Made by a program: the position numbers and the translations under genes. Below the pieces are notes generated by a model, which ran no database searches, was not told the DNA's origin, and was given only the letters and a program-made list of their open reading frames with translations. Shown piece after piece: positions 1 to 20,896 of a stretch of DNA of 26,732 nucleotides. This DNA is from Folioceros fuciformis (taxonomy: Eukaryota; Anthocerotophyta; Anthocerotopsida; Anthocerotales): positions 209,330 through 236,061 of the forward strand of contig JBNGIO010005931.1 of the NCBI GenBank assembly GCA_049999805.1, read 5' to 3'. Every line of letters starts with the position of its first letter. The stretch's first letter is position 1.

Positions 1-1
1 G

Positions 2-2729
2 GTGGAAGGATTGTCCAAGTTCAAGTATGCTGATCTTGGTCATGTGTATTCTGCATATCAATTTGGAAAACAGTCAAGGTTTCCATTTGTGCGACACGTG
101 TAGAACAGCTCGAGACCTTTGCAATTGATACACTCTGATGTATGGGGTCCTTCACAGAATGCATCGTTTGGAGGAGCCCACTACTATGTCTCCTTCATTG
201 ATGATTTCAACAGGTATACGTGGTTGTACTTACTGAAGCATAAGGATGAAGTGTTCGAGTCTTTCAAGGACTCCAAAAAGCATGCTGAAAATGAATTCAG
301 CTGCTCCATCTCTTGTCTAAGATCCGATGGAGGGGGAGAATATGTCTCAAATGAGTTTGACAGGTATCTTGCAGATCATGGTATACGAAGACAGTTGACT
401 TGCAGATACACACCATAGCAGAATAGTGTTGCAGAGAGGAGGAACAGGGTAGTCATGGAAACAGCAAGGGCAATGCTGAATGTGAAGTGCTTACCTAATG
501 ATTGTTGGGCAAAAGCAGTGATGACAGTAGTGTATGTACTGAATCGAACTCCTACGGCAGGAATTCATGATGCTACACCAATTGAGAGATTGTCTGGCTA
601 TAAGCCGGATATTAGGCACTTGAAAGTGTTTGGGTGCATTGCATATGTGCATGTACTTGATGAGAAGCGTAGGAAGCTGGATCCTAAAGCAGTGAAGAGT
701 GTTTTTCTGGGGTATGCACGAAATAGGAAGGCGTATAAGTATTATGTGCCATCCACACATGAGATCCTGATAAGCAGGGATGTGGTATTTGATGAGTTAG
801 CCTCCTGGTATAGCAACTCAGTTGCACTACCCTATGACGAACCCACAGGGGAGAGTACTGTTAAGAGTACTCCAGCAAAGAGTGAGGATGTGACCAATGG
901 TGGATCACCAACGGTGAATCCATGGTCTGGAAGACTGTGGAATGGTAAACCAAAGACCACTGACCCGGATATGTCAGTGAGGGGGAGAGTAGAAAGCAGC
1001 AAAACTGGAAATGAGGGATATGAATCCTCAAGTAGTGAGAGCATTGACAGTGAGTTTGGCATTCCGTCTATGGAAACGCTAGGTGCTAAGGAGCAACAAT
1101 ATGCAAGGCAGGTTCAAAATGAACCAAGACCAAGGAGATCTGAGAGGGTTAGGAAACCCATTGACAGCTACACCTATACAAGCTACAACGCGCAACATTA
1201 TGTGTATATGACAAGGGTCACAGCTTGTAAGGAGCCAACCAAGTTTGCTGAGGCAGTGACAGATGATAAGTGGTGTCAAGCCATGGATGAAGAATACTCA
1301 GCATTAGTTGAGAACGAAACGTGGGATTTGGTTCAATTGCCTGATGGCAAGGTTCCTATTGGTTCTAAGTGGGTGTACAAGCTGAAGTTCAAGTCAGATG
1401 GAACGCTGGAGCGTTACAAGGCCAAGTTGGTTGCAAAGGGATATGCACAACAGTATGGTCTTGATTATGAGGAAACCTTTAGTCCAGTAGCCAAGATGAC
1501 AACTGTAAGGACAGTCATAGCATTAGGAGCAGCTAAAGGATGGAAGTTATGGCAAATGGATGTCAAGAATGCCTTCTTGAATGATGAGTTGCAGGAGGAA
1601 GTGTACGTGGAACAGCCTGAAGGTTATGTTCATCTTAAGTTTCCAACATACGTCTGCAAACTGAAGAAGGCATTGTATGGACTCAAACAGGCACCTAGAG
1701 CATGGAATGCTCGTATCACAAGCTATTTGAAGAAGCGAGGGTTTGTGATTGGAGACGCAGATCACAGTCTGTTTGTAAAACAGACCAAGGTAGGACAAGT
1801 GTGTCTTGTCGTTTATGATGACAACTTGATCATCACAGGAGATGATGCAGATGGTATTGCAGATGTCAAGGCGAATCTGCAAAAAGAGTTCAAGGTGAAG
1901 GATCTTGGTGAACTCAGATACTTCTTAGGAATTGATGTGGTATCTACACCTCAAGGAATCTGGCTATTCCAAAAACAATATGCTAAGGATATATTGCAGA
2001 AGTATGGCATGGCAGATTGCAAAGCGATGGATACACCATTGGAGCAGAACGTCAAGCTGCAAATGGATGTAGGAGCTGAGCTGGAAAATGTGACCATGTA
2101 TCGACATGTATGGTCGGAAGTTTGATCTACTTGACTATCACACGTCCTGACTTAAGTTAAGCAGTGGGACTGATTAGTCAATTCATTAGAAGAATCATGA
2201 GATATGTGAAAGGAACTACTGAGTTTGGATTGCTCTATGAGCATAGGAAGCATCTTGAACTGATAGGATATACAGGTGCTGATTGGGCTGGTTGTGCATA
2301 TGACAGAAGATCAACCAGTGGATATGCATTCAGTCTGGAAGTAGTATGATCAGTTGGCAAACCAAGAAACAACCGACAGTTGCTTTGTCAAGCACAGAAG
2401 CAGAGTATCGAGGAGCTGCAATGGCAGCCTGTGAAGTAGCTTGGTTGTAGAAGTTGCTACATGATCTTGGAAATATAGTGAACAGCAAGGTTACAATCTA
2501 CTGTGTCAACATGAGTAGCATGAGGTTGGCTACTGATCCTGTGTTTCATGCTCGTTCGAAGCACATAGAAGTACATTATCATTTCATCAGGGAAGCGATA
2601 TTATCTGAGAAGATAGATCTTCGGCACGTGAAGACCGAAGACCAGGTAGCAGATATCTTTACTAAGTCACTAGGTAGAGATAAGTTCTTACACTTTCGTG
2701 AACTACTTGGAGTGTTACAAATAGTCTGA
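2..2729 (+). pseudogene. Copia polyprotein remnant: integrase, reverse transcriptase, RNase H
   Basis: Frame 2 covers 2-2125 with stops at 101-103 and 416-418. The reading then shifts near 2100 (TAA at 2158-2160), shifts again near 2340, and has a TAG at 2448-2450 before ending at 2729. Integrase hallmarks are HSDVWGP, RSDGGGEY and, after the second stop, NSVAERRNR. RT hallmarks are VPIGSKWVYKLK, ETFSPVAKM, QMDVKNAFLN and LKKALYGLKQAPRAW. RNase H shows GADWAGCAYDRRSTSGYAF, LSSTEAEY and VADIFTKSL. The RT catalytic box, normally YVDD, reads YDDN (1814-1825). The cysteines usual just before the integrase core are not visible in the truncated start. The product would copy and integrate the element if intact; this copy cannot. 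Confidence 0.93.
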
Positions 2730-2730
2730 G

Positions 2731-2742
2731 CTTGAGGGGGAG
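2731..2742 (+). other. Polypurine tract (plus-strand primer) of the copia element
   Basis: A short purine-rich run built on GAGGGGGAG lies immediately before the TGTTAG start of the LTR and two bases after the polyprotein stop. This is the usual place of the primer for second-strand synthesis. Confidence 0.8.
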
Positions 2743-3053
2743 TGTTAGAAATCAAGCTCTAACTGAATTGTTATTCAGAGCATACAACACTTAGGATACT
2801 GTAGATTATCCCATATTGAACTCGTAGTTATCTATCACCTAAGTGTTATCAGGATATACTAGGATATTGCACCCTCGAGACTAAGGCTTACCTTATCGAG
2901 GGTTGCCCCGCCTGAAGGCTATATATGTAGCATCTTGTGCACCACAAGTAAGGAACTGTGGAGTCCTTCTATGCCTGTGGTGCTATTTCAACATATAAGA
3001 CCCACACATGCTTTGTTGTGGGATCTTTAGCGCATCCTCGTTGACATCCAACA
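2743..3053 (+). repeat. 3' LTR of the copia element (about 311 bp)
   Basis: It begins TGTTAG after the polypurine tract and ends CCAACA, giving the TG...CA ends and imperfect 6-bp inverted termini of LTRs. The right end is placed from the terminal motif and because methyltransferase homology resumes right after it; no second LTR is present to confirm the boundary. Confidence 0.75.
2919..2928 (+). promoter_or_regulatory. TATA-like element in the copia LTR
   Basis: CTATATATGT lies about 175 bp into the LTR, where the U3 promoter of a copia element is expected. It is assigned from sequence and position only. Confidence 0.45.
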
Positions 3054-3059
3054 CTTCAG

Positions 3060-3627
3060 CCCTGCTTCTACCTACTTGTTGGAGAACACCCCAGCCCCTG
3101 GATACTCCACCCTAAGTGCGAAGAGATATGGCCATCATCCAACAACATGTGGGCACCCCTTTGCTCTTTGATGTTGTTCAGGTTGGTAGTTTTGCTCATC
3201 GTTTGAGGAATTACTGGACCAACTTGCCACCTTAGCCTTTGTTGGAGCTAGTGATTACCCATATGCAAAGGGACCAGTCACTCACTCTCAAGGATGTGTT
3301 GGACCCCTGGCACCAGCCTAGGCCTATGAAAGGTGTTGAACAAGCACCCTAATACTACACCAACACTTCCAGCCAAGACAAACATACGCTTCCCACACTT
3401 ATGAGCTTTCCAGGCTCCTATGCATATCGGGAACAAGGGACAAATCCATTATTCAATAGCAACACCTAGCAGTGGGAGGAGCCCAAGGCGGAGGAGAGCG
3501 AGTGTCTCATGGATTTCACACCCATTCTATAGTAGCCCCACATGTCACAATGCAACAATGCTCAGTTGCCTTAGGCCGTGCAATGGACTTGATAGCCCTC
3601 TCTTGGCTCTTCAGCATCTGCTTGGCC
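3060..3627 (+). pseudogene. C-terminal half of a DNMT3-like cytosine-5 DNA methyltransferase
   Basis: Pieces in three reading stretches line up in order with DNMT3/DRM-type enzymes. YLLENTPAPG (from 3073) matches the ENV motif. After a frameshift near 3130, LLFDVVQVGSFAHRLRNYW and then TNLPP (about 3158-3232) match the region with the HRxRYFWxNLPG signature. PTLMSFPGSYAYREQG (near 3391-3440) and ECLMDFTP lead, after another frameshift, to LGRAMDLIALSWLF (from 3571), which matches terminal motif X. Stops interrupt it at several points, some at expected glutamines. The SAM-binding motif and catalytic cysteine would lie upstream of the copia insertion. Family assignment rests on motif order, not on an alignment. 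Confidence 0.75.
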
Positions 3628-3931
3628 TTTTAGCTATTGCACTAGCCTCCCCCAACTCTCACCCCCACCTGTTGTTTGGACTTGGTTCACTTACCCTTTT
3701 CAAGTCACCCGACATGGTCCTTCCAACTCGATGTTGTGGGGGGTGGAATAGGAGGCACAACCACCTCACTTTGCCTTCTCAACATCAATCTCTAACATAC
3801 AAAGGGGCGTCCAACCTGGGGTAGTCCCGAGTATGGGATAGTCTCGAGGTTGGGACAACTTTGGAGGATGGATCCCCGAGCCACAATAAGCATCCAAGCC
3901 TCACTTATGCGCTAAGACCTTTGACTGGGTC
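3628..3931 (+). other. Linker between methyltransferase and RT in the gypsy remnant
   Basis: About 300 bases with no domain I recognise. The frame that reaches RT can be followed backward from 3932 with stops and reads as Pro/Gly/Trp-rich low-conservation sequence. In the second element the corresponding linker is much shorter, about 40-50 residues. No aspartic protease DTG/DSG motif was seen. Confidence 0.5.
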
Positions 3932-4482
3932 ATGGGGCCACAACTCACAACAGATCAAAAGGTGCGCATACGCGCTCTGCTACTCGAGTACCAAGACTGT
4001 TTTGCCTTCTCCATGCAAGAGTTGAAGTGTTGCAAGGTGGCCAAGTTTTACATCAACTTCACCAACAAGGAGCCTATCTACAGAAGGCACTACAGGCTCA
4101 GCAAGACGGAGTGGGACCTGGTAGATGCATGCTGCCAAGAGTTGCATGCAGTTGGGCTCATTTGGCCCTCAAGCTCTGACTATGCTGCTGCCACGATCAT
4201 GCCCCCCAAGAAGGACAACAATGGGATGTGGACTGAGAAGAGGATGTGTGGAGACTATTGTCCCATCAATGTGGTGACAACCTAGGATTGGTATCCCATG
4301 CCAACTCCTTAAGAAATCTTCGACAACATTGGCAAGTCCACCTATTTTTCAGTCTTGGATCTCAGGTAGGGTTTCAACCAGGTTGCTGAGGAGGATATCA
4401 AGAAGATGGCCTTCCATGGCTCTCAACAACTATGGGAATGGGTCGTTCTGCCATTCGGCTTAAAAAACACTTGCTTTTCACG
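3932..4482 (+). pseudogene. Ty3/gypsy reverse transcriptase N-terminal fragment
   Basis: Frame 2 encodes the start of a plant-type gypsy RT: CFAFSMQELKCC, PIYRRHYRLS, IMPPKKDN, KRMCGDYCPINVVTT, then DWYPMPTP, IFDNIGKSTYFSVLDLR, GFNQV and VLPFGLKNT. Three stops lie where family members carry glutamine (TAG at 4283-4285, TAA after MPTP, TAG after LDLR). Homology stops abruptly around 4482, before the YVDD box, where tandem repeats begin. Confidence 0.88.
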
Positions 4483-4870
4483 ACATGCTCCATCACTGCT
4501 CACCACCACCCACACCCTGTACCACACTCCACCAGCATTCACGCTCCATAACCGCTCACCACCACACCCTTTCACCACACTCCATTCATGCTCCATCACC
4601 GCTCACCACCACACCCTTTCACCACACTCCATTCATGCTCCATCACCACTCACCACCACCCACACCCTGAACCACACTCCACTAGCACCCATGCTCCGTC
4701 ACCGTCACCACCACCCACACTCTTTCATCGCACTCCACCACCACTCATGCTCCATCACTGCTCACCACCACCCACACCCTTTCACCACACTCCACCACCA
4801 CTCATGCTCTATCACTGCCCCCACTCCAACACCAAACCACTCACCCACCATACCAACATGCTGCCACACC
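4483..4870 (+). repeat. Degenerate CA/CT-rich minisatellite, unit about 47-60 bp
   Basis: Roughly seven to eight imperfect copies of a unit starting CATGCTCCATCAC and ending CACCACACTCCA. Unit length varies by gain or loss of CAC triplets. It starts exactly where RT homology ends. All three forward frames are open for hundreds of bases as Thr/His/Pro-rich text only because the repeat lacks stops; I do not regard it as coding. Confidence 0.85.
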
Positions 4871-4929
4871 CACCGCTTCATACCAACATGCTCTGAGACT
4901 CATCGCTCCTACTCTACTAAGCTCCATTC

Positions 4930-5091
4930 TTGCTCTCGCTCATCTCTCTTGCTCCATCCCCACTCCATCTTTGTTGTCTCGAGAAAAAGAAGATGGAAAC
5001 CATTCTATATCCTTGCTCTTGCTCATTGCTCTCACTCCATCCCTGCTCCATCTTTGTTGTCTTGAGAAATAGAAGATGGAAACCCTTCTAC
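4930..5091 (+). repeat. Tandem duplication of an 83-bp unit
   Basis: Two copies (4930-5012 and 5013-5091) share a CTCCATCTTTGTTGTCT core, then GAGAAA and AGAAGATGGAAAC. The core recurs at 4963 and 5046, an offset of 83 bp. The unit is unrelated to the minisatellite just before it except for base composition. Confidence 0.8.
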
Positions 5092-5792
5092 TATGAAAGA
5101 GTTATTTCTTATTAGTCCTCATATTTTTAGCTTATGATATAAAATAATGCTACCTTTCACTTTTTGTAGAAATTTATTAAGTCTGGGATATCCATCCTGT
5201 GATGTGGCGTCAAATGGAGAAAAGTCTTGTTCAATCAATTTTACATAAGTTTTGTAGTTTGAAAAAAGGAAGAAAAAGTTAAAAGTTCATTTGTCTTCAG
5301 CTGCAAATTGAGTAGCGATAGTGCGGTCAGCCTTTTGTTTTCGGCGTTGTAATAGTCTACGTATAACCACCACAAGCTAGTCTAGGGTTTATAACAGGGT
5401 GTTTCGCAGAAACCGATCGCATCAAACGAGGGTCCGAAGGGTTTTGCCTCCCGAAGAGTTATCGTCCCACAAGGCGAGTCATATGTATGTGCGCAAAAAG
5501 CGGAAACTGGGGTTAAAAGGACACATGGAGGTTTCGGTGGGAGCTGCTTGTTGCTTGTAACACGGATCGAATGCTCGCATGCGCTGGTGCTTGACTTGGG
5601 ATTTCCTTGGCAGGCACACGGACACTCCACCTTACATGTCTAGGCATTTGGGCTTGCAGGAATAGCTGGATGCGAGGAAACCAGCAGCAGACCGTCGGTG
5701 CTTGGCTGCAAGAGCTGGTGCGTTCCTGTGCTGCCAGCAAGTAAACAAGCGAGCTCGCAGGCAAGCTAGCTCGCTCTTTTCTTTGTTGGTGA
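5092..5792 (+). promoter_or_regulatory. Probable promoter and 5' leader of the CHD1-like gene
   Basis: No transposon homology or convincing gene is visible between the repeats and the first usable ATG at 5793. An AT-rich stretch (about 5100-5300) is followed by a more GC-balanced leader. TAGGGTTT at 5383-5390 is the complement of the plant telo-box (AAACCCTA), common near transcription starts of housekeeping genes. The transcription start is not determinable, and a leader intron cannot be excluded. Confidence 0.45.
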
Positions 5793-16833
<11,041 letters not shown>

Positions 16834-17233
16834 AAGGAGCGAGCCTGCTTTTCTAAGTGAATTGAGATACAGCTGTCTGTCGCACTGGGTTTCTTGGCGC
16901 GCGTATGGCCTGTTGCGAACCTACAGAATCGAACAACTCGATTGGCCCCGTTGTGGGATTACGCAACCAACCCACTTGGCGCCTCTGGCTCCCAGCTGCC
17001 GTTAGATGCTGTTACATCGGTGACTTTGAGACGATGGCATCCACTCAATGTTTGCTCAGATCACTTCTGGCCTACGGGTCAGACTGAAATTAACATTCCG
17101 TTGCAAAAAGGAATCCACCGAATGCAATGGGGCAGGAATGCCCTTGCCTTTGGACCTTCTAATGGACTGTGGTTGCTTCCATTCCTCCTCTTTGACGAAT
17201 GCCTGGTCAAAGCCATCTGTGTGCAGTCCATGG

Positions 17234-17660
17234 AAAAGCCTGCAGTGCCAAACTTGCACTCAGTAGTCAACTTGTAAATCAAGTAGAGCAATGAAAATGC
17301 GCAGTAGAAAGAACATCCCCAAAAGAGAAAGAAAGGGAAAACGATTCCTATGACCATGATAAGACTCTACCACAGTCTCCACGAGTGTTGAGAAGTCCTT
17401 GCCCACATTTACGCTGGCCTCCATAGCACAGCAATAGAATACTATTTTCCTAACTACACCATTGTGAAGGTGTGAACCTGGTACAATAAGAGGAAGGGCC
17501 TTTTACCATTTCACACATCTATTTTCATTTCTGACCATAATTATTACCCATAGATCCTTGTATGATTCCATCACGTATCAAAATGATAAAAAAGCATGAA
17601 AATGAGTGCTAGGTCACAACCAAGACAAGGCGTAAGCCATGATGGTACACCACGGAGTGT
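17234..17660. other. Spacer of the inverted repeat
   Basis: About 427 bp between the arms, AT-leaning, with no ORF, RNA gene or transposon homology that I can support. If transcribed through, it would form the loop of a long hairpin. It may include the original CHD1 polyadenylation region. Confidence 0.6.
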
Positions 17661-18192
17661 ACCATGGACTGCACACAAATGGCTTTGACCACGCATTCGT
17701 CAAAGGGGAGGAATGGAAGCAACCATAGTCCATTAGAAGGTTCAAGGCAAGGGCATTCCTGCCCCATTGCATTCGGTGGATTCCTTTTTGCAACGGAATG
17801 TTAATTTCAGTCTGACCCGTAGGTCTGAGCAAACATTGAGTGGATGTCATCGTCTCAAAGTCACCAATGTAACAGCATCTAATGGTAGCTGGGAGCCAGA
17901 GGTGCCAAGTGGGTTGGTTGCGTAATCCCACAACGGGGCCAATTGAGTTGTTTAATCTGTAGGTTCGCGACATGCCATACGTGCGCCAAGAAACCTAGTG
18001 CGACAGACAGCTGTATCTCAATTCACTTAGAAAAGTAGGCTTGCTCCTTTTATCTTGGAAAAGCAGGAGCATGTGACAGCAAAAAGGAAGTGGGTCCATG
18101 ATTAGAGTACTGTCTAGACGTCAAGGTATCGTTTAGGCCACGGACAGCACCGTCATGGCCATGGTCTGAAATGATTCTCCTTGTTGAGCTTT
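17661..18192 (-). repeat. Inverted repeat arm 2: mirror copy of the CHD1 3' end
   Basis: About 532 bp in reverse orientation to arm 1. It still encodes, on the minus strand, recognisable last residues of the CHD1-like protein (RIISDHGHDGAVRGLNDTL). Relative to arm 1 it lacks about 11 bp near 17822 and has roughly twenty substitutions, most of them G:C to A:T at former CG or CTG/CAG sites. It is read as a non-functional gene fragment. Its outer end directly abuts the gypsy remnant that begins near 18193. Confidence 0.92.
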
Positions 18193-19370
18193 GTTTGAGA
18201 GCTTGTTGGTGGAGGCGGCAATGGAGCAACAAAGGCAAACAATATCACCTTTACAAATCCAAGGTAGGCCTGCATTCCAGCAAGCAATGAGAAGGCTAAT
18301 GTTGTACAAACAAAAGGATGTTGAGCATGTGGAGTACCAACTGGAATCTTACTGCCAAGACCAGAGTGTGATTGCTAGCAACCATTCCGTGCACCAAAGG
18401 ATCATTGAGTGGAATGTCACCGATGCAGGGATCACACTGGTGGAGTTGTTTGTTGGCATATGCTCAGGGTTGGAAGCAATGTTGCGAAGTGGTGTGAAGA
18501 TAGGGAGATATGTCTATTGTGACATAGATACGCAGGCTCAAGTTATGGCAACAACACATGTGCAGGAGCTATTAAATCGTTATCCAAATTTGTTAGACAA
18601 GGGGGCGGTGAGGAACTTTCAAAAACAACTACCTATGGATGTAAGGCATATAGGATGGGAGCAAATCCAAGATTGGGAGTGTCAGTAAACCTGATCATTG
18701 CTGGGTGAGAATGTCAGGGCATGTCATCAGCAGGAGCAAGAAGGGGATTGTTGGATCCAAGGTCAGCACTATTCTTTGAGGTGACAAGGATCATTAGGTT
18801 GGTTCAACAATATCAACAAGAGCCATGTGGATACATTCCTAAGAATGTTCTGGCAATGTTTGACAAGAGGCAAACTATGAAGGATAGCTTCAAACAAATC
18901 AGAGGAGTAGTGGGTATGGAAGATATCTTAATGTTGTGCACTTTGGATCATGTGCACATCGACTAAGGTGCATATGGACAAACATGCTGCCCAGAGAAGC
19001 ATTGATGGCATGCAAGGATATCACAGTGCCAAAAATGGTGCAAGTGAAAGACATCATGTTTGGAGACAAGCATCCTCAAGAAGTCATGAAGTGTGAAAGT
19101 ATGCCATAGTTCACTTTGAATGAAGTGGGAAACCAAGGATAGCATGGCCAACCTTTGTAAAAGCAAGTGGCTCTTATGCTGACTCACCAAGGAGTGATGA
19201 GCTTAGAAGGAGATGATCTAGGAGAGCCAAATGCACGGGAGCGAGAGTTAGCCATGGGATGTGTCTATGGAGCCACATACGTGGAAGATGTGATTAAGAG
19301 AATAAGACGAAGGTGATTGGGCAGTCCATGGATGTCAGCATGTTGATGTGGTTGTGCAGCACTTGTGTAG
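18193..19370 (+). pseudogene. DNMT3-like cytosine-5 DNA methyltransferase inside the gypsy element
   Basis: Motifs appear in canonical DNMT3/DRM order. SAM-binding motif I is LVELFVGICSGLEAML with RYVYCDID after it (about 18437-18530). DVRHIGWEQIQDW corresponds to the DVR motif. Motif IV AG-stop-ECQG carries the catalytic cysteine codon at 18712-18714. Then come SSAGARRGLLDPRSALFFEV, GYIPKNV (degenerate ENV, 18832-18852), RLRCIWTNML, ERELAMGCVYGATYVEDV and motif X IGQSMDVSMLMWLC (19316 on). Breaks: frameshift near 18685, TGA at 18706-18708 where TGG is expected, a stop at 18964-18966, TAGs and TGAs around 19108-19312. An intact enzyme would methylate cytosine at C5; this copy cannot be made in one piece. 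Confidence 0.85.
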
Positions 19371-20490
19371 CTTATCAATGGACTAAGTATAGAAAGGGCA
19401 AGGTAATCGTTGTGGTACCGCAAGCTAGGGCAACCAAAGCAAAGAAAACCAAGCCTATCGAAGCACAAGTTAGGTATGAAGATCGGCCCAAGTTGATGGA
19501 GTGGGACATGAATAAAGAGCTAACTATTGAGCAACAACAGCGAATGCAAGTTCTCTTGGATGCACACAAGGACAGCTTTGCATTTTCGATGAGTGATCTA
19601 GGTTGTTGTACCAAGTCCAAGTTCTCTATTAAATTGCAGGGTGAGACACCTATAAGGATGCGGCATCATAAGCTCAACATGGCTGAGTGCGACATTGTGG
19701 AAGAAAGGTGTCAGGAACTGCTCAAGACAAGATTGATCAGGGTCTCAAATTCTAATTGGACTGCAGCCACTATGTTACCGTTAATGAAGAATGAAAGTTG
19801 GAGAATGGGTGGACCGACGAATGTGTGGAGATTATCGTCACTTGAATGCTATCACTGAATTGCATGGGTATCAAATGCCTACTCCTAATGAAGTCTTTGA
19901 TGACATTGGAAGTGCTTGCTACTTCTCCACATTGGATCTTACGCAAGGCTTTAACCAAATTGACATCGTGGAGGAGGATCGGTGTAAGACGGTATTCTAG
20001 GGAAGAGATTCATTATATGAATGGCTAAGGATGCCATTTGGGCTAAAGAATTCTGTTGTGGTGTTTCAATAGAATGCTAATGGTGCATTGGCATATATGC
20101 TTGAGGCAAGTTGTTATGTGGATGACATCATTATCTTCACCAAGACTTTTGAAGAGCAAATTCAGGTGCCGGAAAAAGTCTTTGCTAGGTTGAAGGAATG
20201 GGGTCTTAAATGTCATTCTCGTAAGTGTACATTTGCGTACAACAAGGTGTTGTACTTGGGACATGAGATTACTCCAAAGGGCATTTCACCTTACATGTCC
20301 GAAGTGGAGGCCATTATGAAATTGCCGGGGCAACTAACATTTCTAAGTTGCGAACATTTCTTGGACTTGTTAATGATTATCGAAGGTACAACCTAATATG
20401 AGTGCAATTGTGAGGCCATTGACGCTATTGTTGAAAAATGGTCAGGAATGGTGTTGGGGGCAGCAACAAGAGTTGGCATTACTAGAGGTA
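19371..20490 (+). pseudogene. Ty3/gypsy reverse transcriptase, broken
   Basis: Continues in frame from methyltransferase motif X through a linker of about 40-50 residues into RT (SFAFSMSDLGCC, RRMCGDYRHLNAI, GYQMPTPNEVFDDIGSACYF, STLDLTQGFNQIDI, RMPFGLKNS). The catalytic YVDD box is intact (20115-20126), followed by FTKTFEEQ and LYLGHEITPKGISPY. A frameshift near 19800 moves it from frame 2 to frame 3, TAGs occur near 19998 and 20070, and another shift near 20340 leads to MSAIVRPLTLLLK at 20398. Homology fades at about 20490, before integrase. Confidence 0.9.
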
Positions 20491-20896
20491 ACAAGGTCTA
20501 AACCAGACGGGCGGATTCCACAAAGCCCGTTTTGCGCATTTGAAATTTGTCTTGATCCTCGCTCCTTATCTACCTTTGATCTATTTTCACAAACAATGAC
20601 GCCACCGACATGTATGCGTATATTATTTTTTCTCCAAATGTCAATAAAACCAAAATAAATGAAGTAAACATTGTGAGTCTTCTACGCGAAACTTGATATT
20701 TTGCAACTAAAACATATAGTGTGCCGGTCAACTGGCGCACAAGCTATTTAAAGTACTTCATGTTCAAGTTTAGGAAGAGTTCAAGTTAAATCAAGTCAAT
20801 TGTTAAACAAAAACTGGGTCATCATGGTTGGCTTCGGAATCCACAACTACATCTAAATCTCTCAGCCGTTGTGCATTCGTATCGCCAAAGTCATCC
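20491..20896. other. AT-rich stretch between the gypsy remnant and the minus-strand methyltransferase gene
   Basis: No gene is seen. It probably contains the 3' end of the minus-strand locus. An isolated diverged copy of the palindromic repeat motif lies at 20719-20740 (GTGTGCCGGT... / ...TGGCGCAC), the same motif as in the array at 22061-22583. Confidence 0.5.

Larger units (their letters stand above)
1..3053 (+). mobile_element. 3' part of a decayed Ty1/copia LTR retrotransposon
   Basis: The segment reads, in copia order, integrase, reverse transcriptase, RNase H, polypurine tract and 3' LTR. The 5' LTR, gag and protease lie off the left edge. Integrase before RT is diagnostic for copia. 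Nonsense codons and two frameshifts make it non-autonomous. Its 3' end abuts sequence homologous to the middle of a DNA methyltransferase carried by a gypsy element, so it appears nested in that older element. The five bases after the LTR (CTTCA, 3054-3058) are the candidate target duplication; the matching copy would lie before the missing 5' LTR. Confidence 0.93.
3054..4482 (+). mobile_element. Ty3/gypsy remnant carrying a DNMT3-like methyltransferase
   Basis: After the copia LTR the sequence resumes inside a C5-methyltransferase domain (3060-3627), continues through a poorly conserved linker and enters a Ty3/gypsy RT (3932-4482). It is cut on the left by the copia insertion and on the right by a minisatellite. 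The order methyltransferase, linker, RT is the same as in the second, divergent copy at 18193-20490, so the arrangement is a property of an element family and not a chance junction. Confidence 0.8.
18193..20490 (+). mobile_element. Second Ty3/gypsy remnant carrying a DNMT3-like methyltransferase
   Basis: Truncated at both ends: by arm 2 of the inverted repeat on the left, and near 20490 on the right, where RT/RNase H-type sequence gives way to unrelated DNA. Inside, a near-complete C5-methyltransferase domain is followed by gypsy RT. Motif X of the methyltransferase and the start of RT share one open frame (19313-19858), so the ancestral product was a fusion polyprotein. No gag, protease, integrase or LTR is visible. 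It differs enough from the copy at 3054-4482 to be another family member. Confidence 0.85.

Noticed and set aside
4406-5065. Thr/His/Pro-rich ORFs of 100-219 codons
   Set aside because: They follow the minisatellite in all frames, and only the first 25 codons or so are RT; no independent coding evidence.
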